Source: Endotrypanum monterogeii
Lineage: Eukaryota; Euglenozoa; Kinetoplastea; Trypanosomatida; Trypanosomatidae
DNA length: 64,000 nt
Direction of reading: 5' to 3'
Assembly: GCA_000333855.2 (NCBI GenBank)
Contig: CM007348.1
Coordinates: forward strand, 454,610-518,609
Shown here: positions 29,227 to 39,777 of the stretch, piece after piece
Layout: each line of letters opens with the position of its first letter
Position numbering within the stretch: position 1 is the stretch's first letter
The notes under the pieces: generated by a model
Seen by the model: the letters and a program-made list of their open reading frames with translations, nothing else
The model's database searches: none
What the model was told of the DNA's origin: nothing
Position numbers and translations under genes: made by a program

Positions 29227-32200
29227 TCACTCCTCATTCACATTTTCATGACCGCCCACCCCACCGCTGATGTCGTCAAAGAAGTTGAAGGTTAGAGATT
29301 CTATGGAATCTTGTAAGGTTTTCCGCGACACATCGCTAGTCGCATCGACAGTTTCGTACAGCAGTTTCACAGCTGTGCAGGCAAGAGGTGAGTGAAACAG
29401 ATCGTCGCTGGTTGTGGCCGCTTGCCGAGTACCTCTCGCAGTGTCTGGTGCCTGCCTCGTTGGACAAGTCGCGCCGCCTTCGTGTAGTGGCAACTCGGTC
29501 GCCGCGGTAGCAACCCTTTCGACAGCGATACGATGCGATTGCGGGAACGTCGGTACCGTGCGCTGCACACGTGTAAAGGGAAGCTTTTCCGTTCCCAGAA
29601 GAGCTCGTGCCAACCTCGTGGGGTGTGGTGGGGCCACTACCGCCACCCCATTTCTGTGCTCCGCATGAGCGGCTCCTGTCGAGGGGGTCTGTGAAGCTAC
29701 AGAACTTGAGGCAAGTGTGCGAAACACCCCTCGCCATTGTGTGAAGGAAATCCTCAGCTGTGCGAGCAGCTGCGGCAAGGTCATCTCGGTTTGTATGGTT
29801 GCACGACACCATTTCGAGAGCCGCTGCTGGTAATCTAACTGTGCGTAGCGCTCGTCCAACAGTACTACAGCGCCGTAGTCCTTGACGTGTCGCAAGCAGC
29901 GGCCCAGCGCTTGGTTCACAGCGCGCACAGCATCGGTTACATACCACTCTGGGCCGCTGTATGCGCGCTGTGCTAGTACCTTCCATGACTTGAGCGGCTG
30001 CAGTGGCACCCCAAGACAAATCACCAGGCGCGCCATGTCGTCTGTGAAATCGAGTCCCTCACTCACCTTTCCACGGTACACCGAAAAGAAGAGTGCCGTG
30101 CCAAATCGAGGTGCCTGCGTGCAGGCCTGGAATTGAGCGAGAACCCCCGTCAGCGCCTCGGCATTACGCGGCTCAAGAAACAGCTGAACGGGTGCGGCAA
30201 CGGACGAGGAGGTATCCTGCTGTGCCGCCAGGAATACCTCGCGTGTCAGCTTTGCCAAACTCGCTAAGAGAGAGTAGTTGGGCAGAAAGAACAAAACCCC
30301 ACCGCCGCCGCTCTCGCGTAGTGTCTGCGTTAGCTGAACCACAGCTTGCGCCACCAACTTGAGGAAGACGGGATCTGAAAGCGAAGTGTACGTACAGCGC
30401 AACGGCACACGCGGTGTCTTTGGCGTCGTCGTAACACTACTTGACGATAACGGTATTCCAGGTAAAGTGGTCAGTACCGCTATGCTGTACTGACTAGAAG
30501 GCACAACGTGCTGGCCCTCCACCGTGCGCCACAGAGACGCCTCTAGACCCAGGTCACGAGCCAGCTGAGTGAAGGGGGAGAGAGTGCCGGAGGCCAAAAT
30601 AACCCGGTGGACCGTTCGCAGAAGATGCGCAAACGCAAGACTTCCGTCCAGGCACCGCAGCTCAATCGTCCCAGGCGCAGCCATCACATGTGTCTGAACT
30701 ACGCCACGCCCCTTTAGTGATCTCGAAGGTGCTTCGGCAACAGTCGCCGCAGCGGAGAACTCACCCAAGAGTGATCGGTGTGTGTCACCGTCAGAAAGTG
30801 TGGCAGTTATGGATCCATTCGGAGACACTGGCAACCGTAGTGCCACAGCAAAAGACTGTGGCTTCTGAAAGAGAAAGCGAAGCAGGAGGAGCCATCGCTT
30901 TAGCATTGAGAGGCCAAAAATAGAAAACAGAAAGGGATTGAAGGTGACACCGAGAGCCATAATGACACCGTAAGCGCGCTGGAACAACTCCAGCGACGCG
31001 AGTGATGGGGTTGTCGTGGCAAAAGGCCTCGATGTCGAGGTGCTCTGTTGCCGTCCCGTAACATAAGCCTCCATATCGCGCCGCAGATGGCGATTCAGCT
31101 CATCTCCCTGCCAGTAAGGGGTGCCGCTGTCCCCGCCATTGGGCTCGTCATCCGAACGCTTGGCATCATCACGGCAGCGCTTCCCACCACGCCGATCACG
31201 ATGAGTCACGGCTTCTGCTTTGGCATCCAAAAAGACGCTGAGAGATTTGAACAGGACACCCAGGAAGGAGAAGATCTCTGTCAAGGTGAAGGCGCCGAGG
31301 TACAGGTCTCTTGGGTACTGCATGACGGCTGCGGTACCTTGTGCTGCGGGAGTAGTCGACGAGGCGGCGCTTACTGCCTGAGTTGTTCGGGTGACTTGAT
31401 TTGACGCAAGTGGATCAAGCTCTGATAGAATGAGTGCCAGGACGCCTCGTGGGCATTCCAGCGAGAGCGCGTCCTGGCACACCGGAGCGACGTTGTGCGC
31501 CTCGTCGAAGACGACAATGGAGTTATTCTTCAAGGCCGCCTCCATCTTTGTTTCATGACGAATAAGCGGGTCAAGCAGGTACGGATAGGTGCAGAAGTTG
31601 ACGTCGGCGAAGAAGACCAGGTCACGGGCGGCGTAGTAGGGGCACATGTGACGCGAAGTCCCCTCCAAAACAAGATCCTCCATGTCCCATACCTGGCCAC
31701 GCTGATGCCCAATCGGCCCTGCGATGGCACTACACGAAAGCTCATCGTATGTGTCTACCATCTCGCACAGCCCCATCGACACGAGCTTGTCACACACTTC
31801 ACCCAAGTTGTTGCCTTCAACAGGAAGCGTCCGACTCGCCTGGGCATGCAATACCTTAGGGTGAATGCAGTATCGCTCTCGGCTGCCGAGGATATTCATG
31901 CGAATAGCGTTTTTCACGCCATGAAGCCGGCGCAACTCACGTACTGCTTGTCGTAGCTGCGCGTGGGTGCGCGTGACGTAGTAGACTGTGCACGGCGGCG
32001 GCAAGAAACGCCGGCGCAGCGCCTGGGAACCGGTCACATCGAGCTCTGCACGAATCTTGCGGTCGGAGCTAACACGAAAATGTTTGAAAAAACATGGGGG
32101 GACTGACCAGTAGTCATCGCCCTTGTCTGCGACTTTGTCTTCGTCCACACAAGGGACAGCAAGTGCAGCAGCGCGTTGTCGCGGACCCCGAGATACACCT

Positions 32201-32997
32201 CGCCCTTTCGGGGATGCCTTCCGCTTTTGCTCTGGGGGCCTTTGTTGCTGCCATGGTGGCCGCCTTGCGCGCAGATACAACTCCAGCTCATGGGGACTCT
32301 TGCGCTTTAGTTCCTGCTGGTATTGCAAAACGCTGGAGAGGAGCGCCATGGTCTTCCCGCACCCCGTTGGCACCTCTGCCACAGCCACAGGCACCACACA
32401 CGGACTACTGGAGTGAAGAACATTAGTGATCATGTTGCTCATCTCCTGCTGCACAGGGTACGGAGTGAAGGGCAGTGCAAAGGTGGCAGAAGCTGCCAAG
32501 GACGGCGACGACGGTGACGGAGCAGTGGTACTAGAAGAGGAAGACCCCTCTGTGTGTAATGTGCTGATCAAATCGAATGGCGTAAGCACCGGTCTAGATG
32601 GGGGCTCAGACCGCCCTGCACCGGCTGAAAGCACTGCCGTCGATTGAAGCCCCCGCACGTCTTCTTGACCGGATTGTTTGCTCGAGTTGGCCGGCAACGC
32701 GGCGTTTCCGTCCTGTGAGAGCCGAGTCGCATAACACGCCCTCGGGAGTGCTTCTTCCAAAACAGTGACAGCACTGGTGTTCCCCTCATTGTCAGTGATG
32801 ATGTGAGATCTCTGAAAACCCCCAATAGTGTCAGAACCCCTAGGCAATAGCGTGTCGTCGACAGCGACTGGGACGATGTCGCAGCGTTTCTCGCCCAACG
32901 ACGCCTTACGTGTTATACGGGCGGGGGACTGCTGATGTTCCACCTCATCCTCCCACCTCTGATGTCGAAGAAGGATGTCCTTTAGTGGATCCGCCAT
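29227..32997 (-). CDS. XPD/RAD3-family iron-sulfur DNA helicase, FANCJ/RTEL1-like
   Basis: 1256 residues from the ATG at 32997; the open frame extends upstream but without an ATG. After a ~170-residue disordered leader come a Q-like motif (FTPYPVQQEM), Walker A VPTGCGKT (209-216), motif Ia YYVTRTHAQL, an Fe-S-type cysteine cluster (candidates C377, C402, C411, C422, C452), DEAH (498-501), then LASGTLSP (motif III-like), VSEGLDF and QALGRCLRH (motif VI). Such 5'-3' helicases unwind G-quadruplexes, D-loops and crosslink intermediates (FANCJ, RTEL1, DDX11). The spelling SGTLSP and the NQALGRC-RH motif favour FANCJ or RTEL1 over DDX11. A ~110-residue insertion follows Walker A, and another precedes motif III. 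The C-terminal ~170 residues are unique. Which of the three orthology groups it belongs to needs a tree. Confidence 0.88.
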   Translation of the reverse strand: MADPLKDILLRHQRWEDEVEHQQSPARITRKASLGEKRCDIVPVAVDDTLLPRGSDTIGGFQRSHIITDNEGNTSAVTVLEEALPRACYATRLSQDGNAALPANSSKQSGQEDVRGLQSTAVLSAGAGRSEPPSRPVLTPFDLISTLHTEGSSSSSTTAPSPSSPSLAASATFALPFTPYPVQQEMSNMITNVLHSSSPCVVPVAVAEVPTGCGKTMALLSSVLQYQQELKRKSPHELELYLRARRPPWQQQRPPEQKRKASPKGRGVSRGPRQRAAALAVPCVDEDKVADKGDDYWSVPPCFFKHFRVSSDRKIRAELDVTGSQALRRRFLPPPCTVYYVTRTHAQLRQAVRELRRLHGVKNAIRMNILGSRERYCIHPKVLHAQASRTLPVEGNNLGEVCDKLVSMGLCEMVDTYDELSCSAIAGPIGHQRGQVWDMEDLVLEGTSRHMCPYYAARDLVFFADVNFCTYPYLLDPLIRHETKMEAALKNNSIVVFDEAHNVAPVCQDALSLECPRGVLALILSELDPLASNQVTRTTQAVSAASSTTPAAQGTAAVMQYPRDLYLGAFTLTEIFSFLGVLFKSLSVFLDAKAEAVTHRDRRGGKRCRDDAKRSDDEPNGGDSGTPYWQGDELNRHLRRDMEAYVTGRQQSTSTSRPFATTTPSLASLELFQRAYGVIMALGVTFNPFLFSIFGLSMLKRWLLLLRFLFQKPQSFAVALRLPVSPNGSITATLSDGDTHRSLLGEFSAAATVAEAPSRSLKGRGVVQTHVMAAPGTIELRCLDGSLAFAHLLRTVHRVILASGTLSPFTQLARDLGLEASLWRTVEGQHVVPSSQYSIAVLTTLPGIPLSSSSVTTTPKTPRVPLRCTYTSLSDPVFLKLVAQAVVQLTQTLRESGGGGVLFFLPNYSLLASLAKLTREVFLAAQQDTSSSVAAPVQLFLEPRNAEALTGVLAQFQACTQAPRFGTALFFSVYRGKVSEGLDFTDDMARLVICLGVPLQPLKSWKVLAQRAYSGPEWYVTDAVRAVNQALGRCLRHVKDYGAVVLLDERYAQLDYQQRLSKWCRATIQTEMTLPQLLAQLRISFTQWRGVFRTLASSSVASQTPSTGAAHAEHRNGVAVVAPPHPTRLARALLGTEKLPFTRVQRTVPTFPQSHRIAVERVATAATELPLHEGGATCPTRQAPDTARGTRQAATTSDDLFHSPLACTAVKLLYETVDATSDVSRKTLQDSIESLTFNFFDDISGGVGGHENVNEE

Positions 32998-34251
32998 GGG
33001 CCTTTTTCCCGCTTCTCCACGTCCTCGGGCGACAAGCTGAAGCTCCACCGCGAGCGCAAAGGTCGTCCCATCCACGCTGATCCCTTCTGTCTCGCACGGT
33101 AAACCCTTCCGCCACCTTCGTCTCCTTGCTGATATACGTACGGAGTGCAGGGAAGGGCGGGAGGGGAGTGCAGGGAAGGGTGGGCAAACCCCGCGGCACA
33201 ATGAATGTGTGCTTGTAAGGGTGTGTCCAAGCGCTCACGTCTGTGTCTATTTGCCTGCATACCCCAGGAAGATGACCAGTCAACAATACGTGCGAAGACA
33301 GCCGCTGGAGAACCGGGGTCACTCTCACGAAACGTTTGACGCGCACAGTCCTCTACCCCCCCCAACGCCACCTCGGTGTTACGTCTGTGGGCACGTGTAC
33401 GTGGTATTTCCTAGCCCAGCCAGTAAAGCCGCGAGTCGCACGTGCCAGGCAATGTGAGACAGAAGCGGCACACATAACCACTAAAATCGTCAAGTATAAA
33501 AACGAAGAAATATAAAAAAAGGGGGCGTGAGGAGGAAGAGGGTACACGCGTGAAATGCAGGCGCAAGTCAAGTTGAGAGAAAGCACGGGGGATGGCGCCA
33601 TCGCCGCCTCTGCGATTGGCATGTATGCTATCGTGACTCCCGTGAGTAATGCGAGAATGGAGATTGAGAAAATGGCCCTCGGATGCGCACACCCGCAAGA
33701 GGCCCATTCGAAGAAAGAAGCGGCGAGTCTGAAAGAATTCGAGTGCTTTTGGGTGCATTTATTCGATAAAAGACGGAGTATTCTGTTTTTTTTTGTTTGT
33801 TTTTAAGGTATGGGCAACGAGAGAAGGAGCCTCTGTAACTGACGCGAGGAAGAGAGTGTGGAACAACCGAGACGGCAGCAAAAGAGTCGCACACCATCTC
33901 CACAGGCGCACACAAGGTGTTTCCTCACGCGCTCTCCCTCAGTTTGTACCTGTGTCTGCACATGTGTGCGTGTGCGTGTGTGTGCGCGCAAGAGCACCTC
34001 TCGCCCACCGCTTTGGAAACGCTCCTTTAGCGTTTCTGTTTGCCTTGAATTGTGCGGAATGATGCCAATGCGAGCTCCCCACAGGCACGCACACGGACTT
34101 AGTTGCCCTGCAAGTAATGTCCCACTTACGAAATCAACCAGTCTCCTCTCTTCCGATGAGTAAAAGACAAACACCGCTGAAACAAGAACTTTAGCTCCTC
34201 CGCTCACCAGAGAAAAAATCCAGGCGTTGTAGCACGAAACTCACACTGATA
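32998..34251. other. Intergenic/UTR DNA
   Basis: GGGA-rich + strand sequence at 33143-33182 is pyrimidine-rich on the transcribed strand and suits trans-splicing of the helicase gene. A (GT)n tract occurs at 33965-33984. No gene is supported. Confidence 0.5.
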
Positions 34252-35238
34252 TCACCATCTGCTTTCTGTCCATGTGCCACTGCCGTCCGGTTCGTGGCGG
34301 GAACTCCGCCACATCCCGACTCCGCTGACGGGGGCCGCTGGAGAGGTGTACTCGAAGGATGGCGGAGGCACGTGACTCGCTCTGAGGGACGACACATTCA
34401 AAGTGCTGAGCCCAGTTCGATTCGCGAACCCACTCAAGGTGGCATTACACCGCTCCTGCTGCCACGTGGCACCGGCGGATAACGGGTCGTGTGCGCCACC
34501 TGGATAAGCGCTAGAAAAGCCGCCAACATCGCCGCCGTTGATGTCCCCACCTGCGCTTGCAGTTGAGTGCCGTGATGGCAGTGTCGGGGAGGAGCGAAGA
34601 TTGTGGGAGTGTGGAACTCCCCGCATTCTTTCCTCGGCTTCCCGCGCGGAGGACTCCTTCGGGAACACATTCATCTGTAAAGCCAACTTGCGGCTCGACA
34701 GCTCCCTCGCCAGCATCGCTGACTGATCCACCTCGCCAGCAGACAAGGCGAGCTGCATGAGGCTGATGAGCTCCTTTGTGGAGAGCTGGCGCACATCAGC
34801 TGTAGTCACATTGCCTTGCCATTTGGCGTAGAGCCCTGGTACGAACCATTGCATCAGACGGCCAAGACACGTGGTGGCGCGGCGGAGCTGCACAGAATGA
34901 AACTTCGACTGCCGAATTGCGGAATTCTCCTGCGGTGTAACGTTCCACGAGGACGACAAGAATGCCCCCGGTGACGGCTTTGACGCCGCTGTCCCTCTAT
35001 GTCGCAACCCACTTACCGCTGACGTGGAAGGGGGCGAGTAGGACATGGCGTGTGTGGTCAGTGTAGCTATGTATGAGGTATCGGTGTCACGCCACATGTG
35101 TGGGTGAAACACTGGCGCATCATCCTTGGGCTTGCGGCACTGCTGCGCAGACATGTTCACTGATGCTGGCGATGTCACAGCACTGCGCCCCCACTGGGGT
35201 GACATATCATCGTACTTGGCGGCGCACACGTCCTGCAT
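34252..35238 (-). CDS. Hypothetical Ser-rich protein
   Basis: 328 residues from the ATG at 35238; sequence upstream in frame is leader-like (Phe/Cys/Leu runs from a T-rich tract). I do not recognise it. A short folded-looking segment spans about residues 125-210. It has TTCLGRLMQWFVPGL, then VRQLSTKELISLMQLAL, which reads as two amphipathic helices, followed by ARELSSRKLALQM. The rest is Ser/Pro/Gly-rich. No membrane or enzymatic motif is visible. A splice acceptor only about 10 bases upstream (AG at 35249-35248, after a long pyrimidine tract) would give a very short leader. Confidence 0.65.
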   Translation of the reverse strand: MQDVCAAKYDDMSPQWGRSAVTSPASVNMSAQQCRKPKDDAPVFHPHMWRDTDTSYIATLTTHAMSYSPPSTSAVSGLRHRGTAASKPSPGAFLSSSWNVTPQENSAIRQSKFHSVQLRRATTCLGRLMQWFVPGLYAKWQGNVTTADVRQLSTKELISLMQLALSAGEVDQSAMLARELSSRKLALQMNVFPKESSAREAEERMRGVPHSHNLRSSPTLPSRHSTASAGGDINGGDVGGFSSAYPGGAHDPLSAGATWQQERCNATLSGFANRTGLSTLNVSSLRASHVPPPSFEYTSPAAPVSGVGMWRSSRHEPDGSGTWTESRW

Positions 35239-35247
35239 CCTACTATC

Positions 35248-35292
35248 CTCGGAAACAAAGAAAGCGGAGCAAAAAAAAAAAAGAAAAAAAAA
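35248..35292 (-). promoter_or_regulatory. Putative spliced-leader acceptor
   Basis: On the - strand a 40-base tract of almost pure T with some C ends in CCGAG, with AG at 35249-35248. It lies about 10 bases upstream of the ATG. Confidence 0.5.
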
Positions 35293-36020
35293 CGACGAAC
35301 AGCGAACTGTGACAACCGATGTAACGACGCCCTCTGCAACGCAGCAACCCAATTCAGCCAAAAATGAATGAGATGGAGGAGGAGGAAAGCAGAAAGAGCG
35401 AGCGTGAACACGAGAGGCAACCCCGCAACAAGCGCCTACTTTAAAGGAAACACAGACACACAAAGAAAGAAATGTGTTTGCAGTGTAAATCAAGGAAAAG
35501 TAGAAAGAAAGTACGGAGAGGCAGGGAAGTGGAGAGGAGAGTAGGTGCCCGATTGATGTTATCCTCTTTGAGGAATGTAGAGCACAGCGGAAACACTCAG
35601 AGTACCAGAGTGTAGTGGGGGACAGGTAACAGAAAAATAACATCGGTGAACTCGATGCGAGACACATGCGCGAGGTGGTGACATGGGATAAAAGATACAC
35701 GCACACCCCATCGCAGCACATCCGCACAGAGAAACAAAGACCAACTGACGTGGGAGAAGAAAACGCGCCTTCTGGGGTGAAGGAGGAGCGACATCTTGGT
35801 GAAGCATTGTGTTGAGATTACGGATCATACCGGTATTCCGGTGCATGCGTGCAGACACACCAGTGTTAATGAACGGAGAGGAGGGAGGGACGATAGATAG
35901 GTACCTCATAAACCCTTTGCTTTTTGAACTGTAGCGTTACACTTGTTAGCGGAGTCCGCACACGCCTTAGCGGTAGACACATTCTGTCAGCCCATCTCCC
36001 ACACACGCACACACACACAC

Positions 36021-36076
<56 letters not shown>

Positions 36077-36135
36077 GTAGAAGGAAGGAGAAGAGAGAGT
36101 AAGTACGACGTACGTAGACGGTACGTACGACGACG

Positions 36136-36155
36136 NNNNNNNNNNNNNNNNNNNN
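36136..36155. other. Assembly gap (20 N)
   Basis: Twenty Ns, flanked on both sides by (TA)n repeats and low-information ACG/GTAC/GAA-rich sequence. Confidence 0.95.
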
Positions 36156-36250
36156 TACTCTGTCTTTGTTAGGTACGAACTAGTATAGATGAGTACTATT
36201 TTACTTGTCTCGTACCGTACACTCCGCCTTCGGTCCGTACTAGACAGATA

Positions 36251-36298
<48 letters not shown>

Positions 36299-36444
36299 TA
36301 GAAAGAGGGAGAATGAGAGAAGTAGTCGACAGTGAAACGAGGTTCCACAGGCGATGTGCAGTGTACGCAAATTAATGTTGTAGTCAGCCTTCAGCAGGCG
36401 CGCGTGAGTCTCGGCGACTAAACCCCCAGGCGACACTAGACTGG

Positions 36445-39400
36445 CTACCAGGTAAAGTTCCACGCATTTTTGTTGAGCGACTGAAAAGGCGGCAGCGACT
36501 GGGTTGAGCCCGGAGTGCGGATGCGGTGCGACGTGGGCGTCGTCAAGCGGCGAATGCGCGGCACCATCCTCGGGGACCCAGCGTAGCGTCGCTTTCGCCT
36601 CATCACCTTCGCGAACACCCGCTTCGCGCATGCGTTGGGTGGCAACGGTACAATGTGACCAGCGTATGTCTCGACCTCACCTTCTTTCAGCTGCCTGGAC
36701 AGTGGCCTGTCAAACAACAGCCGCTTCATGTCCTCCACCTCCCGCTCGCGGCGCTTGGAGTTGCGCAGGAGGTGTTGGCTACCCCATCGGTGTGCCCGGC
36801 GGAACGGATCCTGAGCCTCCGGAATGAAAAGCGGTCCTGCGTAGTCCCACACCTTCGACTCTGACCCACCAGCTACCTCCACAGCGGCTTCGTCGTTCGT
36901 GAAACCAACACCGTCCTCATAACCTTCATAGATGTCCTGCAAAGTCATGACGTAGCCCGGGTCCTCCTCCCCGAGGTCGGTCCACAGTGACTCCGGTAGC
37001 GGCAGAACGGTCACCGCCTCCGAGCCGAGGCACCGCACAGATTTCAGCAGCTCCGATAAGGCGACGTTCGCGTAGCACCCTCGCTCAAGCGCGAACTGGA
37101 GCGTCAGCACACACGCATCCTCGTCGTACGCGTACGATAAGTTCAGCGGTTTGCGAATGATTGGGCGCGGTGGCTCGCGGAAGTCCTTCAAGCCGCTCCG
37201 GGAGTGCTGTGCCATCCAGTCCAAGCTGTACTTGCTGCAAATCTGCTTGTAGTAGGCACCCACAATATTCTGTGGCAACGCAATGCCGTCGAAGGAAAAG
37301 CCTGGGTGCACAACATCCGCGATACTGTATCGATTCCTGTTGTCGGCAGTTATTCGGTCACCAAAGGTCTGATACCACTCGCGACGATCTTCAACAGTGG
37401 TGGAGAGCTGCCGAGCAGCGGCAGAAGCCACCATGTCGCCATCCAGCACTTGAGTAGCACCTAGGTGGTGCAGGCGAAGGGTCAGCACTTGGTTCCACAG
37501 GAAGCTGGACAAGCGTTGCGCGGTCAGTCTGCGACTCTGTACATGCAAATCAAAGTAGGCCTCCCGCAATTGCGTACAAATGAGCTCCTCTCTTTTGTTG
37601 AATGGCTGACCGTCCGCGTGTGTGAGGACAGCACTCAGCGGTGGGCACGACAAGAACGGCGGGGCATCGAGATCGGTGGGCTCTACTGCGATCTGACGCA
37701 GACGGCGCACGACACGTCGGCGGTACTCGTCCTGGGAGGGGTGCGGGTATTTTTTCGGTCGCTGGAGCAGCTCCCGAAGCGAGCGGTCCTTGTCGGTGTA
37801 GTTCAGAAAGAGGAAAGCAAAGGCCACCCAGTTGTGGCGCAGCAGTGCGAATGCTGCGTCCTGCGTGCCACCGAACCACGAAAATCGCTGACAGCCGTAG
37901 TAGTTGGGAAAGCCGTTCTCGCCGAAAGCTGCGATGGCGTCTGCCAGTGCAGCACGTGGCACCGATACATCACGCAGAACAACACGGAAGTGATTGCCGG
38001 CGAGATCACCCGGCATCAGTGGCCGTGATTCGTAGGAAAAGTTTGAAAGTTGCATACGCAGGCCTTTCTTCTGGAATCGCCGGTTCGCCTCAATGGCAGC
38101 TGCAGGCGACACCTTCTCGAGTCTCACCCGCTGCACTGTATCCCCAATATAATCTTTGATGCCCGCAACACTTATGCTGCGGGGGTGAATGCGTAGGGTC
38201 TGTGCAATGTGCGCCAGTGCGTGGCCGTGGGACATGTGCTGCTTGTGAAGAGTACACTGGAGGTAGCGATGCCGCTCCCCGTCGTCGTCGTCATCCGAGG
38301 CGCCATCGTCGCCTCCAGCAGATTTGCCAAAGGCACCCTGCAGCAGGGCTTCCTCGCCGTCTACACGTGAGAATGAGGCGCTAGAGTCGTCGTCGCGAGA
38401 TCTGCCCGCATACGGACCCAACGACGACTTGTGAGCTTCATCACTATCCGAAGCGGTCCCAATTTCACCCCCGTCTGGTGCCGATCTGGAGGCATCCGGC
38501 GAGGGCCTGCATTCAGTATAATGACTGTCCTTCCGTAGGAGCGCCCCCAAAACTGACCGCCTATCCCTCGCCGACACGGCCTCGACCTGCAACTGCCGAA
38601 TACGCTTGTGCACATCCACCTGGAAAAAAGACGGATCTGGAGTATCGATCTGCTCACTTTTCAGGGCAGCGCCAGGCGCTCTGTCCTCACGACAGCCCTC
38701 GGTTACTGAGGAGTCCCCTCCCCTCTCCCCCATCAGTGACGCCGGCAGTTGCGGTATGCTGTAGTCGAAGTCGCGAGATAGCGGGCGAGCGCCTCGAATC
38801 TCAAAGCACTGCACTATTTGCCCAACGCTTTCTCGTCCCTCGACCGCGGGGACCTCCCCTTGGCATGCAGCGGCGGGTGAGTCACCGTCTGCAGCCACCA
38901 TCTCCGTCACATGAAAATCCTGCCACTGCTGGCGGAACAGTCCATCAAAACCTTTTGTCCGCGTATTAACGAAGGCGCCCATGCCAAATCTTTTGGCAAC
39001 AGCTGCTTCATCGGCGTAGAGTGAAGACGGGTGTTGAAGGAGTGCCTGCCACGCCTCTTCCGTGGTAGTCTGTACTTGATGTAGGTCACACTGTGCAACG
39101 CGATCGCGCTCCAGCCACAGCCTCGCAAGCCTCTCCACAACGACGAGTGGCGTACATGGAGAAGCCCCGGCGACTGCTGCATCTGCCGACGATGTGGCTA
39201 AAAGCCGACGCGTCGGAGCTGGAGTTGCAGACTTGTCGTGGTGAATGGCCGAATTGCGCCTTGCATGCTGCTGCTGCCCAAGTGACGAAGACGGCGCATG
39301 GGCGAGCGGAGTTCGGGCTGGAACAGCGTGCGTGCTGAGGGCACTGAGTTTCTGCTGCTTTGTCAGTCTCTGCTTTGTAGGCAATGATGATGATACTATT

Positions 39401-39777
39401 TTAGACACCTGCTGTGTTGGACTTGATGACGACGGCGGTGTGGGAACAGAGGTGGTCGCAGTAATTTCCTTTAAAGGTGCCGAGGAGGCTACTCCCGATG
39501 CGCGCGGATAGCGACCCAGGAGGTAGGTGAGCGTATCTATTCGCTCAAGTCTTTCTCTACTGGGCCACTCTCGCCACCCCTCGACACTTGAAGCGACGGC
39601 AGGTGTGTTGTTGTTGGTCAGCGTTGTATGGAGAACGAAGGAGTCACGTGATACAGGCACACAGTGTCCCTTGTGGACACTCGCACTCGACGTAGCCTCT
39701 TCATTGTGCGAGTACCTGTTGGTGGTCGAAAGGAAAGAGATGCAGCCGTGTGGCCGATACGTACGCAAACAGCGCAT
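36445..39777 (-). CDS. TruD/Pus7-family tRNA pseudouridine synthase, probably mitochondrial
   Basis: 1110 residues, far longer than bacterial TruD (~350) or yeast Pus7 (~680). Family marks are the 'F-V-E' entry segment (WQDFHVTEM, 286-294), the catalytic-Asp motif AGIKD with Asp542, the NYYGCQRF motif (625-632) and SFLWNQ further on. TruD enzymes isomerise uridine, typically U13 of tRNA or PUS7 sites in mRNA. Residues 1-40 are Arg/Ser/Thr-rich without acidic residues until about 26, which suits a mitochondrial presequence. Two large inserts are obvious: about 95-210 and 345-500, both disordered and the latter with an Asp-rich run. The C-terminal ~120 residues are basic and Arg-rich. The enzyme class is firm; substrate and compartment are inferred. 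Confidence 0.9.
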   Translation of the reverse strand: MRCLRTYRPHGCISFLSTTNRYSHNEEATSSASVHKGHCVPVSRDSFVLHTTLTNNNTPAVASSVEGWREWPSRERLERIDTLTYLLGRYPRASGVASSAPLKEITATTSVPTPPSSSSPTQQVSKIVSSSLPTKQRLTKQQKLSALSTHAVPARTPLAHAPSSSLGQQQHARRNSAIHHDKSATPAPTRRLLATSSADAAVAGASPCTPLVVVERLARLWLERDRVAQCDLHQVQTTTEEAWQALLQHPSSLYADEAAVAKRFGMGAFVNTRTKGFDGLFRQQWQDFHVTEMVAADGDSPAAACQGEVPAVEGRESVGQIVQCFEIRGARPLSRDFDYSIPQLPASLMGERGGDSSVTEGCREDRAPGAALKSEQIDTPDPSFFQVDVHKRIRQLQVEAVSARDRRSVLGALLRKDSHYTECRPSPDASRSAPDGGEIGTASDSDEAHKSSLGPYAGRSRDDDSSASFSRVDGEEALLQGAFGKSAGGDDGASDDDDDGERHRYLQCTLHKQHMSHGHALAHIAQTLRIHPRSISVAGIKDYIGDTVQRVRLEKVSPAAAIEANRRFQKKGLRMQLSNFSYESRPLMPGDLAGNHFRVVLRDVSVPRAALADAIAAFGENGFPNYYGCQRFSWFGGTQDAAFALLRHNWVAFAFLFLNYTDKDRSLRELLQRPKKYPHPSQDEYRRRVVRRLRQIAVEPTDLDAPPFLSCPPLSAVLTHADGQPFNKREELICTQLREAYFDLHVQSRRLTAQRLSSFLWNQVLTLRLHHLGATQVLDGDMVASAAARQLSTTVEDRREWYQTFGDRITADNRNRYSIADVVHPGFSFDGIALPQNIVGAYYKQICSKYSLDWMAQHSRSGLKDFREPPRPIIRKPLNLSYAYDEDACVLTLQFALERGCYANVALSELLKSVRCLGSEAVTVLPLPESLWTDLGEEDPGYVMTLQDIYEGYEDGVGFTNDEAAVEVAGGSESKVWDYAGPLFIPEAQDPFRRAHRWGSQHLLRNSKRREREVEDMKRLLFDRPLSRQLKEGEVETYAGHIVPLPPNACAKRVFAKVMRRKRRYAGSPRMVPRIRRLTTPTSHRIRTPGSTQSLPPFQSLNKNAWNFTW

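Larger units (their letters stand above)
35239..36444. other. Intergenic DNA containing an assembly gap
   Basis: Contains the pyrimidine tract (on -) at 35250-35292, (CA)n and (TA)n at 36003-36073, odd ACG/GTAC-rich edges, 20 Ns (36136-36155) and (TA)n at 36253-36295. No gene is seen, but the missing sequence is of unknown length. Confidence 0.5.

Noticed and set aside
33555..33806. 83-codon + strand frame
   Set aside because: It points against the polycistronic direction and ends in a T-tract; no support.
36136..36155. Possible biological boundary at the gap
   Set aside because: Ns with artefact-like edges; genes on both sides share a strand, so there is no sign of a real junction.
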